A DNA stretch of 64,000 bases from Bradyrhizobiaceae bacterium (GCA_947481685.1 CANKHA010000011.1:1-64000); one strand, 5' to 3'. Shown: positions 7,845 to 15,585, counted from the first letter of the stretch. The notes: generated by a model from the sequence alone, not told the origin. Translations and numbers: made by a program.

Positions 7845-8762
7845 TTAGCCCAGCAAATCGTGAACTTCGAGCGGCCCCGTGGCGGCCGAACGCCATTCGG
7901 CACGCGCGGCGGCACGTTTCTGCCCACGCTCATCGAGCGGCAGCTTCAACTGGCTCAGCAGCTGCATGACCTCTTCGCGCGCCGTGACATGCGACATATT
8001 CGGCCGGGTGCCGAGCGTGGTCTCGTCGAGTTCGTCCAGCGCCGTCAAACCGCGGGGGAAGAATTCACGGTAGATCACGCGCTCGGCAAAACCATCGGTG
8101 AAACGGAAACCGAGCCGCAACGCCAACTCGTTCAGCCCCTCGCCGACCAAACGGCGGTTGCGCGAGCCCAGCATGGAAAGACGATTGCGCACGACAATCC
8201 AGTCCGGCAACGCGCCGTCGATCAACCTGCGATGACGGCGCGTCTCCGACACCATCTCCGCATACTGGCTTTGGCCGGTGACGGTGAAGGTTGTCGGATC
8301 GACCTGGCCGAGCACGTCGAAATCAAGAAAGCTGTCGTTCAGCGGCGTTACCAAAGTGTCCGCCATCGAGTGCGCGAGCCGCATCAAATAATTGTCGGTG
8401 CCGGGCGTATCCACGACGATGAAGTCATGTGTCTTCTCTACTGATGTGATCGCTTCCGCGAAACCGGAGAATTCGATCGCCTCGTTCTCATCGAGCTTGA
8501 TACTGGTGCCGCGCGCGATGCAGTAATGCGACGGCACTTCAAGTTTGATGTTGGCGCGCTTCGCCCAGTCACGGCGATTTTCGACGTAGTGCGTGAAGCT
8601 CTTTTGCCGGGAGTCGAGATCGATGGTGGCGACCCGCTGGCCGCTCTTCATCAACGCAACGGCAACGTGCATGGCGGTGGTGGATTTCCCCGACCCGCCT
8701 TTTTCGTTACCGAGAACGATAACGTGAGCGGAGTTTGTCCGCCCGATACTCTGGATACCCAT
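7845..8762 (-). CDS. mipZ: MipZ, ParA-like ATPase positioning the division plane
   Basis: A 305-residue P-loop ATPase of the ParA/MinD superfamily with the deviant Walker A motif NEKGGSGKSTT (residues 19-29), switch I DLDSRQ (48-53) and Walker B IVVDTPG (115-121). The sequence HVIVLGNEKGGSGKSTTAMH is characteristic of MipZ, which in alphaproteobacteria forms a gradient from the ParB-bound origin and inhibits FtsZ near the poles. The C-terminal region carries the GLTALDELDE segment common to the family. It is transcribed away from panC, and the 159-base gap must hold both promoters. Confidence 0.92.
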   Translation of the reverse strand: MGIQSIGRTNSAHVIVLGNEKGGSGKSTTAMHVAVALMKSGQRVATIDLDSRQKSFTHYVENRRDWAKRANIKLEVPSHYCIARGTSIKLDENEAIEFSGFAEAITSVEKTHDFIVVDTPGTDNYLMRLAHSMADTLVTPLNDSFLDFDVLGQVDPTTFTVTGQSQYAEMVSETRRHRRLIDGALPDWIVVRNRLSMLGSRNRRLVGEGLNELALRLGFRFTDGFAERVIYREFFPRGLTALDELDETTLGTRPNMSHVTAREEVMQLLSQLKLPLDERGQKRAAARAEWRSAATGPLEVHDLLG

Positions 8763-8921
8763 TGCGCTCCCCCGAGGCGCGATAATTCTCGGTTGTTTCC
8801 GGGGGGGTGGTCAAGGTTTAGTTCAAATTGGGCGCGTTCATAATTAATCACCCGATGGTCAAATATTGGCATTTTTGCTACGCTTTCGAGCAGCTCGAAA
8901 TTCTCTCCAAGGCTTCCCTTC

Positions 8922-9773
8922 ATGTCGTCAAAAGTTCCTGTCGCGCGGAGCATTCCGGTTCTGCGCAGGACAATCGCCGGGTTTCGTGCCGCCGGCAAAA
9001 CCGTGGCGCTGGTTCCGACCATGGGCGCCTTGCATGACGGCCACCTCGCGCTCGTGCGTCTCGCCCGGCGGCATGCCGATCGTGTCATCGTGTCGATCTT
9101 CGTTAATCCAACGCAATTTGCACCGCACGAGGATCTGACAAGCTACCCACGCCGCTTTAACCAAGACGCCGCGGCCTTGAGCGGCGTCGATACCGATCTG
9201 ATTTGGGCGCCGACGGTCGATGTCATGTATCCCGAAGGTTTCGCGACCCGGATCGTTCCTGAAGGCGCCGCTTTTGCCGGATTGGAGGATAAGTTCCGGC
9301 CACATTTCTTCGGCGGCGTCGCCACTGTGGTGACCAAACTTCTCACCCAATGCATGCCGGACGCCGCAGTATTCGGCGAGAAGGACTACCAGCAACTCCA
9401 GGTCGTGCGACAGCTTAGCCGCGATCTCAGCCTGCCGGTGAAAATCATCGGTGCGCCGATCGTTCGCGAGAAGGACGGTCTCGCCATGTCGTCGCGCAAT
9501 GTCTATCTCACCCCCCAGCAGCGCGCCGTGGCGCTGACGCTGCACCGGACGCTCAAAGATTGCGCGGCGCAAATTCGAAAAGGCCGCCCGTTGCGCGCGG
9601 TACTGGCCGGCGGCAGCGACGCCATCACAAATGCGGGATTCGCGCTCGATTATCTGGAGGCGCGGAATGCCGGAAACCTTGCACCTGTATCGTCACGCAA
9701 GGATGGCCCGCTGCGGCTTCTGGTGGCGGCGAAGATCGGCAAAACCCGGCTGATCGATAACGTAGCGGTGTAA
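8922..9773 (+). CDS. panC: Pantothenate synthetase
   Basis: Condenses pantoate with beta-alanine using ATP, the last step of vitamin B5 synthesis, in the cytoplasm. The 283-residue length fits the family. The nucleotide-binding motif MGALHDGHL (residues 34-42, HxGH-type with H38 and H41), the FVNPTQF block and the [10 protein letters not shown] signature are all present. No panB is adjacent. The gene ends tail-to-tail with the DUF1489 gene, their stop codons directly abutting at 9771-9776. Confidence 0.96.
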   Translation: MSSKVPVARSIPVLRRTIAGFRAAGKTVALVPTMGALHDGHLALVRLARRHADRVIVSIFVNPTQFAPHEDLTSYPRRFNQDAAALSGVDTDLIWAPTVDVMYPEGFATRIVPEGAAFAGLEDKFRPHFFGGVATVVTKLLTQCMPDAAVFGEKDYQQLQVVRQLSRDLSLPVKIIGAPIVREKDGLAMSSRNVYLTPQQRAVALTLHRTLKDCAAQIRKGRPLRAVLAGGSDAITNAGFALDYLEARNAGNLAPVSSRKDGPLRLLVAAKIGKTRLIDNVAV

Positions 9774-10211
9774 CTACAGCAGTCCGAGTTCGCGCAACTC
9801 CCGCCGCATAGCCTCGGGCATTGTCGCTGCGCCGGGCGCGGCCCGGTCGAGATCGCGCGGCGCACCCTTCGCCTCGAGATACCGCCATCCCTGGAAGGCG
9901 CGAAACGGCCGGGGCTCCACCAGCACCACCTTTGTCTCAAGCGCCAGACGGCAGCGGCCGATGCCATCCTTGTCAGTGAAGGGCCGCACAGCCATCAGCC
10001 GCTGACGGCACATGATCTGCCCCTTGATCACCCAGTACAGCGAACCGCCGTCCACCAATTCTTCCGCACGTTTCGGCACCATGCGGGTGGTGTGGATGTG
10101 CTCGCGTGGTCCTTTGGTTTTCTTGCTGCGCTTCCGCTTCTCGACAATCCACTCCTCGAGATCCTTGACGGAATCGCATCCCACGCAAAGCTTGAGGAGA
10201 TGGAGAGCCAT
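9774..10211 (-). CDS. DUF1489 family protein
   Basis: A 145-residue cytoplasmic protein that I recognise as DUF1489, conserved in alphaproteobacteria. It opens MALHLLKLCVGCDSVKDLEE and has a basic stretch (EKRKRSKKTKGPREH) followed by TRMVPKRAEEL and GSLYWVIKGQIMCRQ. The function is unknown; the basic loop could bind nucleic acid. It follows the membrane-protein gene upstream by six bases, so the two are likely co-transcribed. Confidence 0.8.
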   Translation of the reverse strand: MALHLLKLCVGCDSVKDLEEWIVEKRKRSKKTKGPREHIHTTRMVPKRAEELVDGGSLYWVIKGQIMCRQRLMAVRPFTDKDGIGRCRLALETKVVLVEPRPFRAFQGWRYLEAKGAPRDLDRAAPGAATMPEAMRRELRELGLL

Positions 10212-10217
10212 CGTGGT

Positions 10218-11069
10218 CTACTGCGGCCGCGCAGGCGCGGGTTTTGCCGATGGCGGCGCAGCAGCCGGCGGCGGTTCCGTCATAATACTGACGGGCGGGA
10301 TCGAGGCGGCACTCGGAAAATCAATCGGCCTGGTGACCGGAGCCCCGGACAGCGTGGCAGCCGATGGTTGCAAAGGCAGCCCTGAACCGACAGGTGGCGC
10401 TGCTGCAACCGGCGCGGATGCCGGCGCCATCCAGTTCGCCGCATGGCGCGCGATGTTATTCTCCAGCGTACGCTCGCTGAGATGGGCTTTCACCGTGCTC
10501 GCATCGCCCAAAAGCGCAAAGGTAGTGCAGCTCTCCGCGGTGCAGCCGTCGCGTTGCGCCAGCACGTGGGCGACAAAACCATAGCGATCTGCCTCGAGGC
10601 CGCTCCTGAGCTGCGCCCACGCGGCGGCAAATGTCCAATCGGCGCGCTTGGAATAATCGAGACTGTCGGCAAGCAAACGCAATCGCGCTTCGACATAAAC
10701 GGTCGCTGCCGCCACCGTTTCCGGTTTCATGAACAGCGCAGATTCACACGAGGCTTCGACGGCATCCCCCGCTCCACCATCCAGACAAGCCAGCGCCGAT
10801 CCGGGTGCGGTCGCAGCAGCGGTGAGTTGGAGCGACCGCATATTCAGCGCCTCACGCTCCGCGGAGCGCTGCCGGACAATGGCACCATCGGCAAGGGTCC
10901 AGGCCGCCCAGGCAATGACGACGATAGCAGGCACACCGAACAGCACGGCAATGGATCCCGGCGAGCCTGACCTCCGGAGCGCCATCACGCACACCGCGAG
11001 CAAAAGGAGTAGCAAGGACGCTGCCATCCACACCGGCAACACGCCAGTCATTACGTTCAAATCGGGCAT
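10218..11069 (-). CDS. Conserved membrane protein of unknown function
   Basis: A protein of 283 residues with two N-terminal transmembrane segments (about 9-31 and 38-60, residues counted from the ATG at 11069). A helical middle region has two cysteine pairs (CLDGG...CESAL and CTAESC), and the last 70 residues are Ala/Pro-rich and probably disordered. A TTG nine bases earlier is a possible start. I do not recognise a family; it resembles hypothetical proteins found beside DUF1489 genes in related genomes, from memory. The orientation suggests a periplasmic C-terminal part. Confidence 0.65.
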   Translation of the reverse strand: MPDLNVMTGVLPVWMAASLLLLLLAVCVMALRRSGSPGSIAVLFGVPAIVVIAWAAWTLADGAIVRQRSAEREALNMRSLQLTAAATAPGSALACLDGGAGDAVEASCESALFMKPETVAAATVYVEARLRLLADSLDYSKRADWTFAAAWAQLRSGLEADRYGFVAHVLAQRDGCTAESCTTFALLGDASTVKAHLSERTLENNIARHAANWMAPASAPVAAAPPVGSGLPLQPSAATLSGAPVTRPIDFPSAASIPPVSIMTEPPPAAAPPSAKPAPARPQ

Positions 11070-11108
11070 TCCGTTCAAAGTCCTATCGGAACCGGAGCAG
11101 TCCGGCCG

Positions 11109-12083
11109 TTACTCTAGCTTGGCGCCGGAGACTTTGACCACCTGCGCCCATTTTTCAATATCCTTACGGAGATACTTGTCGAAATCCGCCGGGCTCATGG
11201 GCATCGGCACTGCGCCTTGTTTGGCCCAGGCTTCTTTCACATCGGGCCGGTTCATGATTTTGATAATTTCCGTGTTGAGCTTGTCGACGATCGGCTTCGG
11301 CGTCTTCGCTGGCGCCATTACGCCGAGCCAGATCGTCGCCTCGAAACCGGGCACACCGGCTTCGGCCACGGTCGGCACGTCCGGCATGACGGATGAGCGC
11401 TGCGTGCCGGTGGTGCCGAGCGCGACGAGCTGGCTGGATTTCACGCCTTCTGCCATCACGGTGATGGCATCGAACATCATCTGCACATGCCCACCCATTA
11501 CGCTGCTCCGCATATCCCCCGAGCTCTTGTGCGGGATATGAACGATATCGGTGCCGCTCATGGCTTTGAACAGCTCGCCTGCCATGTGATACGGCGTGCC
11601 CGGTCCCGACGATGCATAGTTGAGCTTGCCCGGCTCTTTCTTCAGGAGCGCGATGAACTCCTGCAGATTCTTCACTCCGGTCGATGGATGCGTAACCATC
11701 AGCAAGTCGGAGGAGTTGATAGGAGAGACCGGCGCAAAGTCGCGCATCAGATCGTAAGGCTTGTTGGGAATGAGGGATTCGTTGGTGGTGTGTGTATTCG
11801 ACATCAGAAGCAGCGTGTAGCCATCCGGCTCAGCTTTCGCCACGGCATCGGTGCCGACCACCGCGCCAGCTCCCGGCCGGTTCTCGACAACGAATGGTTG
11901 CTTGAGCGCGTCACCAAGATGCTGGGCGATGATGCGCGCGTAAATATCAGCTGGTCCGCCCGCGCCGAATGGCACGATGACCTTCACGGGCCGGCTGGGA
12001 TATTCCTGCGCTATCGCGGCGCAAGGCAAAATCATCGAGATGACGGAAACGGCAAGCGCGGCAACACGCAGCATGAGGTGCAT
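11109..12083 (-). CDS. Bug/TctC-type periplasmic solute-binding protein
   Basis: A 324-residue extracytoplasmic receptor of the tripartite tricarboxylate transporter family. GGAGG seven bases before the ATG at 12083 fixes the start. The signal peptide is followed by AIAQEYPSRPVKVIVPFGAG, the hallmark beginning of Bug proteins. The family motifs GGPADIYAR, VENRPGAGAVVG and PGKLNYASSGPGTP are present. Neighbours encode no TctA or TctB membrane components, so the receptor must use a permease elsewhere or work as a sensor. The ligand, probably a small carboxylate, cannot be read from the sequence. Confidence 0.9.
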   Translation of the reverse strand: MHLMLRVAALAVSVISMILPCAAIAQEYPSRPVKVIVPFGAGGPADIYARIIAQHLGDALKQPFVVENRPGAGAVVGTDAVAKAEPDGYTLLLMSNTHTTNESLIPNKPYDLMRDFAPVSPINSSDLLMVTHPSTGVKNLQEFIALLKKEPGKLNYASSGPGTPYHMAGELFKAMSGTDIVHIPHKSSGDMRSSVMGGHVQMMFDAITVMAEGVKSSQLVALGTTGTQRSSVMPDVPTVAEAGVPGFEATIWLGVMAPAKTPKPIVDKLNTEIIKIMNRPDVKEAWAKQGAVPMPMSPADFDKYLRKDIEKWAQVVKVSGAKLE

Positions 12084-12188
12084 GATTTCCTCCAGCGGTG
12101 AATGCGGATAGGCCGCCGCGCTCTGGGGCGGTGTCTCACAGCCATTCAACACGGCGAGCCCGAACGCCCGCAACCCCTGCCAATGGCC

Positions 12189-12247
12189 TAGAGCGCAATC
12201 CGGTGAAAGCCTGTCCCGGACGTGATCCGGGATGGAAACCGGTTCGT
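12189..12247 (+). repeat. Dispersed nested palindrome, truncated copy A
   Basis: It begins CTAGAGCGCAATCCGG like copies B and C and contains the inner hairpin TCCCGGA...TCCGGGA found in copy B. It breaks off after CCGGTTCG, so the right outer arm is missing. It lies between the TctC-type gene and the GYD gene. Confidence 0.65.
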
Positions 12248-12260
12248 CTGTTCGGAAAGA

Positions 12261-12596
12261 CTAAACCCCGCCCGCGGAGCGAAAGCCGGGCGCGAGATCG
12301 CTGGCGGCTGCAAATGCGCCTTTTGCTTCAATCGAGGTTATCGCCAGGGTCGTACGCAAGCCGGTGACGCCGCCGCTGCTCCCCGCTGCCATCAGGATCG
12401 CCGCCATCTGGGTTTCGCTTGGCGCTTCACCGATCGCGAGAAAGTCATATTCCCCGAAGGTGACGTAGTAGTTCAGCAGTCGCCCGCCAGCCTTGGAAAA
12501 AAGCCTGGATACCGCGTCGGCGCGGTCTTCCGGCTTGGTGATCATGCCTTTGATGGCTTCCCGTGTGTATCGGCCCTGCGTGATGAAAATCGACAT
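12261..12596 (-). CDS. GYD domain protein
   Basis: A small cytoplasmic protein of 111 residues that fits the GYD family, named for the conserved FGEYDFL segment (Gly-Glu-Tyr-Asp at about 48-51 in this protein). It starts MSIFITQGRYTREAIKGM, the family's usual first strand and helix. The biochemical role of GYD proteins is not known. The last 20 residues are Ala-rich and may be strain-specific. It appears monocistronic. Confidence 0.8.
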   Translation of the reverse strand: MSIFITQGRYTREAIKGMITKPEDRADAVSRLFSKAGGRLLNYYVTFGEYDFLAIGEAPSETQMAAILMAAGSSGGVTGLRTTLAITSIEAKGAFAAASDLAPGFRSAGGV

Positions 12597-12672
12597 AGCT
12601 CATTCCTCACTGCGCCCACCCTAAAACGGTAACATGGGTTTCAATCGTTTGCAGATTTCGCGTGGATGCGGG

Positions 12673-12939
12673 CTAGCGGTCCCGCTCGAGCTGGCTTTCC
12701 TTGGCAACGCGCTCGAAGGCTTCGCCTGCACTTTTGATCCGGTAGTGGTGCTCGTCGCCGTCAGACGGCAAAAGCCGCACGATCTGATAACTCCCGCTGG
12801 CGCCGGGCCGCCCCATCGTGCCGGCGGTAAAATAAACTGCCTGGCCGACGTGGAATTTATGCGATCCAGGCGCGGCAGGGCGCGTCGGCACCGGCGCTGC
12901 TGAATCCTGGCGGGGGGCTTTCTTTGCTGAGTTCTTCAT
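12673..12939 (-). CDS. Small conserved protein with an SH3-like fold, unknown function
   Basis: From the ATG at 12939 the product has 88 residues. It has a Lys/Ala/Pro-rich start followed by KFHVGQAVYFTAG, SGSYQIVRLLP, EHHYRIKSAGE and VAKESQLERDR. The alternating short strands suggest a small beta-barrel. The pattern matches a short hypothetical protein I associate with Bradyrhizobiaceae; no function is known. A longer reading to 13104 has no ribosome binding site and crosses a promoter-like region, so I rejected it. Confidence 0.65.
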   Translation of the reverse strand: MKNSAKKAPRQDSAAPVPTRPAAPGSHKFHVGQAVYFTAGTMGRPGASGSYQIVRLLPSDGDEHHYRIKSAGEAFERVAKESQLERDR

Positions 12940-13260
12940 GATGGCGGAACTATAGCAGCTAATTTCCGGCCCCGGGGCTAAAAGTACGGAAAAATTGACA
13001 ATGCCAATTTTTGGCAAAATTATAAAAAGTCTTTTTAATTCAATATCTTGAACTATGAACGTCGAGGCGCGTCGCGGCCGGGGTTGATGCTGACTCAATC
13101 CCATCTGATGGAGGTGCCGGCCTACCTAAAGCAGCCGGAAGAGGCCGTTTTTTAGCCGCTCCCACGCCCAATGGGCGTGTTTGGTTGGAGTGGTCTTACG
13201 AACCAATTCCGTTCTTGCCACGTTGAAACGGCAGAACCGGTCCTCCAGAGGAGACACCGC
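12940..13260. other. Intergenic region with promoter-operator signal and possible small RNA
   Basis: The stretch is AT-rich near 12990-13050 and holds a plus-strand promoter candidate with an internal palindrome. Short frames of 10 codons (from 13055) and 22 codons (13087-13155) follow. CGGCC...GGCCG then T6 near 13115-13153 could end a small transcript. Confidence 0.4.
12995..13023 (+). promoter_or_regulatory. Sigma70-like promoter with internal palindrome
   Basis: A perfect -35 TTGACA (12995-13000) is followed after 17 bases by AATTAT (13018-13023), or after 20 bases by TATAAA. Between them TGCCAA-TTT-TTGGCA (13002-13016) forms a perfect inverted repeat, placed where a repressor would block polymerase. 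Confidence 0.4.
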
Positions 13261-13440
13261 ATGGAACGTCTGGTCTTCACCTGCCCGCAAACCGGAAGAG
13301 ACATCGACGTCGGCATTCGCACAGAGTTGCAGACGTTGCTGCGTATCCACGCCAACAAGGTGATCGTCGATCTTTGTCCCTGCTGCGCCCGGCGCCACGA
13401 ATGGCTGGTGCGGGACGCACAACTCGACCGCGCGGCGTAG
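13261..13440 (+). CDS. Small conserved protein with cysteine pairs
   Basis: A 59-residue protein starting at the ATG at 13261, with GAGGAG seven bases upstream. It begins MERLVFTCPQTGRDIDVGI and contains a CPCC motif (44-47) followed by HEWLVRDA. The single Cys near the start (C8) plus the CPCC group could bind zinc, as in small zinc-ribbon proteins. I associate the pattern with short hypothetical proteins of Bradyrhizobiaceae; the role is unknown. The stop lies six bases before an EcfG-type promoter for the next gene. Confidence 0.65.
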   Translation: MERLVFTCPQTGRDIDVGIRTELQTLLRIHANKVIVDLCPCCARRHEWLVRDAQLDRAA

Positions 13441-13446
13441 TTTTCG

Positions 13447-13471
13447 GGAACTCCCCGTCCCGCCCTGCGTT
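13447..13471 (+). promoter_or_regulatory. EcfG-type general stress promoter
   Basis: GGAAC (13447-13451), a 16-base spacer and CGTT (13468-13471) match the alphaproteobacterial EcfG consensus. The ATG of the small membrane protein follows at 13507, giving a leader of about 30 bases. Confidence 0.6.
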
Positions 13472-13506
13472 TGCTAGGGTCGCAGGATAAATTAGGGATT
13501 TGGGAC

Positions 13507-13701
13507 ATGCGCTTTTTATTTGGGATTATCGTCGGCATCGGCCTCACGATTTGCGGGGCCTATCTTCTCGACAGCGGCAAGGATTCGAGCGCCGCGGAAA
13601 CGGCGTCACGCCCGATGGTCAACTGGGACGTCGTGGACAATAACTGGCAGCACGCCAGCACCCGCTTGCGCCAAGAGTGGAACAAGCTCGCCGCGAAATA
13701 A
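13507..13701 (+). CDS. Small single-pass membrane protein, stress-type promoter
   Basis: A 64-residue protein with an N-terminal hydrophobic helix (FLFGIIVGIGLTICGAYLL, residues 3-21) and a polar C-terminal part rich in Trp, Asn and Asp (MVNWDVVDNNWQHASTRL). The helix may be an anchor or an uncleaved signal. No family is recognised. The EcfG-type promoter 36 bases upstream suggests induction during general stress, as for its neighbours in this region. A strong hairpin (13718-13749) ends the transcript. Confidence 0.7.
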   Translation: MRFLFGIIVGIGLTICGAYLLDSGKDSSAAETASRPMVNWDVVDNNWQHASTRLRQEWNKLAAK

Positions 13702-13717
13702 GCCAGGCTAAAAAATC

Positions 13718-13749
13718 AAAAGCCCGCCCGGTTTCCCGGACGGGCTTTT
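13718..13749. terminator. Bidirectional rho-independent terminator
   Basis: AAAAGCCCGCCCGG (13718-13731) and CCGGACGGGCTTTT (13736-13749) pair over 14 bases with one mismatch and a 4-base loop. A-rich and T-rich flanks make it work for both converging genes. Confidence 0.9.
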
Positions 13750-13768
13750 GCATTTCCAGACTTATATT

Positions 13769-14158
13769 TTACTCGATGACCTGAATGATCTTTCGGGTCT
13801 TCGGCTCAACGATCACGCGACGATCGTTGACAACCGCAAAGCTGTAGTCCGTATGGTTGGGAACCGGACGCAGCACGACGGTCGAAGAAAGCGGTTCACC
13901 GACCACAATCTTTTCCTGCACGCGTACGGACGGCATCTGTTCGCGGGTCACATAGGTACGAACTTCTGCCGGCGGCTCATTCGCCGCGCCAACCGCCGCA
14001 CCAACCGTGCCGCCTACAACCGCACCGACAGGACCGCCAACGACTGCGCCAGCCGCAGCACCACCCACTGCACCAGTAGCAGTAGAGGCTTGGGCGAACG
14101 CAAGAGTCGGCGCCATGACGGCGATAGCAACTGCTGAAATCAAGACGTGTTTGCGCAT
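13769..14158 (-). CDS. Secreted glycine/alanine-rich protein with DUF1236-like C-terminus
   Basis: A 129-residue protein starting at the ATG at 14158 (AAGGAG upstream). The signal peptide MRKHVLISAVAIAVMAPTLA precedes a glycine-zipper-like segment (GAVGGAAAGAVVGGPVGAVV, about 30-60) that may insert into or associate with membranes. The C-terminal half has YVTREQMPSVRVQEKIVVGE and ends VNDRRVIVEPKTRKIIQVIE-like, as in DUF1236 proteins of rhizobia. The function is unknown. An EcfG-type promoter (14188-14212) suggests envelope stress or general stress induction. Confidence 0.8.
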   Translation of the reverse strand: MRKHVLISAVAIAVMAPTLAFAQASTATGAVGGAAAGAVVGGPVGAVVGGTVGAAVGAANEPPAEVRTYVTREQMPSVRVQEKIVVGEPLSSTVVLRPVPNHTDYSFAVVNDRRVIVEPKTRKIIQVIE

Positions 14159-14465
14159 GAGGGTTCTCCTTTGTGGCACGCCCGAAAAACGCCTGTGCAA
14201 CGCAATGGTTCCTGATTCACGCATCCGAAGGCGTCGAAAGCCCAATATATTCGGTCTGAACAGACGTTAATCGGATCAACTTTTGCTGCAATTTACAAGA
14301 ATCGGAACACTGTTCACGCGCGCCCGTATGCGTGAAGGTCACGGCTGTTTCCAACGTCAATTGGGATTCGTTACAAGGACAACTGGCACCGCCGGAGCAC
14401 CGTTTTTCATTGGCGCAAGCTTTCGCTAGATTGAGCGAACAATCGAGATAACCGGAGTCCCTGCT
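14159..14465. other. Divergent promoter region
   Basis: About 300 bases separate the DUF1236-like gene from the RidA-family gene. Apart from the EcfG-type site facing left, I see no hairpin, repeat or reliable frame. GGAG eight bases before 14466 is the ribosome binding site of the RidA-type gene. Confidence 0.5.
14188..14212 (-). promoter_or_regulatory. EcfG-type general stress promoter
   Basis: On the minus strand GGAAC (14212-14208), 16 bases and CGTT (14191-14188) match the consensus. The start codon at 14158 follows after about 30 bases and carries a good ribosome binding site. Confidence 0.6.
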
Positions 14466-14807
14466 ATGATCGTCCGCCTTCCCGGCCAGCGTCCAACCCG
14501 TTGCCGCGCCGCCATTCATGGCGGCCTGGTATTCGCCGTTGCGGTGGCATCTAATAAAGTTTCATCAATGTACGAACAGACCCGGTCGGCGCTTGCGGAT
14601 GCCGACGCTACTTTGGCCGAGGCCGGAACCGACAAGTCGCGCATTCTTTCCGCCATGGTCTATGTGGCAGACATGAAACAAAAGGAAGAGATGAACAGAG
14701 CGTGGGACGAATGGGCGGATACCCAAAACCCGCCCATGCGTGCCTGTGTCGGTGTCGCATTGGCCGGCGCAAGTCTGGTGGAGATCGTGCTTACGGCGGC
14801 GAAATGA
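14466..14807 (+). CDS. RidA/YjgF-YER057c-UK114 family protein
   Basis: The 113-residue length fits this family of small trimeric proteins. Canonical RidA hydrolyses reactive enamine/imine intermediates. The sequence TRCRAAIHGGLVFAVAVA, the LAEAGTDKSRILSAMVYVAD core and NPPMRACVGVALAGASLVEI are family features. The RidA arginine that binds the carboxylate is represented by R in PPMRACVG (about residue 92), but the subgroup lacks the exact RidA context, so the activity may differ. It lies just upstream of a Nudix gene in the same direction, possibly in one transcript. Confidence 0.88.
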   Translation: MIVRLPGQRPTRCRAAIHGGLVFAVAVASNKVSSMYEQTRSALADADATLAEAGTDKSRILSAMVYVADMKQKEEMNRAWDEWADTQNPPMRACVGVALAGASLVEIVLTAAK

Positions 14808-14870
14808 TCGCGCAGTCCGCAGCAGGTGTGTCAGGATACACTCGAATTCTGGTCAACAGGCTACCGATCC

Positions 14871-15338
14871 ATGTCGCGTCGATCCCAGATCAGCGCAGGG
14901 TTGCTGGCGTTCCGCCGAAATGACGGGCTTGAGGTTTTGCTCGCCCATCCGGGGGGGCCCTTTTGGATGAAGAAGGACGATGGGGCGTGGACAATCCCAA
15001 AAGGCGTCGCCGACGCGGATGGGGATACTTTGTCGGCTGCGCGGCGCGAATTCACTGAGGAAACTGGATTCGTCGCAACAGGCGACATGCTGGCGCTCAA
15101 GGCCGTCCGTCAGCGCAGCGGCAAGACGGTCGTTGCCTGGGCCTTCGAGGCTGATTTCGATCTGACAAAATTCAGTAGCAACGCATTCGAGATGGAATGG
15201 CCGCCCCGCTCGGGCAAAATGAAGAGCTTTCCCGAAATCGACCGGCTGGCCTGGTTCCATTATGAGACCGCGCTGACGAAGATCATTGCCTACCAGAGGC
15301 CCTTTATCGTCGAACTCGGCGCCGCAATATCGTCCTGA
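14871..15338 (+). CDS. Nudix hydrolase
   Basis: A 155-residue MutT-like protein starting at ATG 14871 (MSRRSQISAGLLAFRR). The Nudix box runs GVADADGDTLSAARREF then TEETGF; the catalytic REx2EE core is intact, but the usual Glu at the seventh position of the box is Gly. The preceding MKKDDGAWTIPKG is typical of proteins that act on nucleotide or dinucleoside polyphosphates, and ends with an EID...WF strand. The substrate is not predictable. The gene lies 60 bases downstream of the RidA-family gene. Confidence 0.88.
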   Translation: MSRRSQISAGLLAFRRNDGLEVLLAHPGGPFWMKKDDGAWTIPKGVADADGDTLSAARREFTEETGFVATGDMLALKAVRQRSGKTVVAWAFEADFDLTKFSSNAFEMEWPPRSGKMKSFPEIDRLAWFHYETALTKIIAYQRPFIVELGAAISS

Positions 15339-15346
15339 TTGATGCA

Positions 15347-15371
15347 GGAACGATCCCCATCGCGGCACGTT
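15347..15371 (+). promoter_or_regulatory. EcfG-type general stress promoter
   Basis: GGAAC (15347-15351), 16 bases and CGTT (15368-15371) lie 27 bases upstream of the CsbD-like start codon. CsbD genes are classical general stress genes, which supports the call. Confidence 0.7.
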
Positions 15372-15397
15372 CTTTCCCACTCAACAGGAGATGAACG

Positions 15398-15571
15398 ATG
15401 GACAAGGATCGTATTGAGGGCACGGCCAAACAGGCCAAGGGTTCGATCAAGGAAACCGCCGGGAAGGCCCTGGGCGACTCGAAGCTTCAGGGTGAAGGCC
15501 AAGCCGATAAGGCCGAGGGCAAAATTCAGAATGCTATCGGTGGTTTGAAGGACACATTGCGGGGCAAATAG
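15398..15571 (+). CDS. CsbD family stress-response protein
   Basis: A 57-residue, highly charged, Lys/Gly/Ala-rich protein: MDKDRIEGTAKQAKGSIKET at the start and a second similar half with ADKAEGKIQNAIGGLKDTLR. This is the CsbD/YjbJ pattern, small helical hydrophilic proteins that accumulate under general stress; the mechanism is unknown. CAGGAG lies seven bases before the ATG. The EcfG-type promoter directly upstream agrees with stress control. The gene ends 15 bases before the convergent EAL gene. Confidence 0.88.
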   Translation: MDKDRIEGTAKQAKGSIKETAGKALGDSKLQGEGQADKAEGKIQNAIGGLKDTLRGK

Positions 15572-15585
15572 TCGTCCCCTCCCGA

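Noticed and set aside
12095-12173. Upstream extension of the TctC-type gene
   Set aside because: The internal ATG at 12083 has a perfect GGAGG site and begins a normal signal peptide; the extension does not.
13126-13422. Minus-strand frame of 98 codons
   Set aside because: It runs opposite the 59-residue gene, which has a strong ribosome binding site, and has no start signal of its own.
14281-14310. EcfG-like site GGAAC with CGTA after 16 bases, before the RidA-type gene
   Set aside because: The second element does not match CGTT and the start codon is more than 150 bases away.
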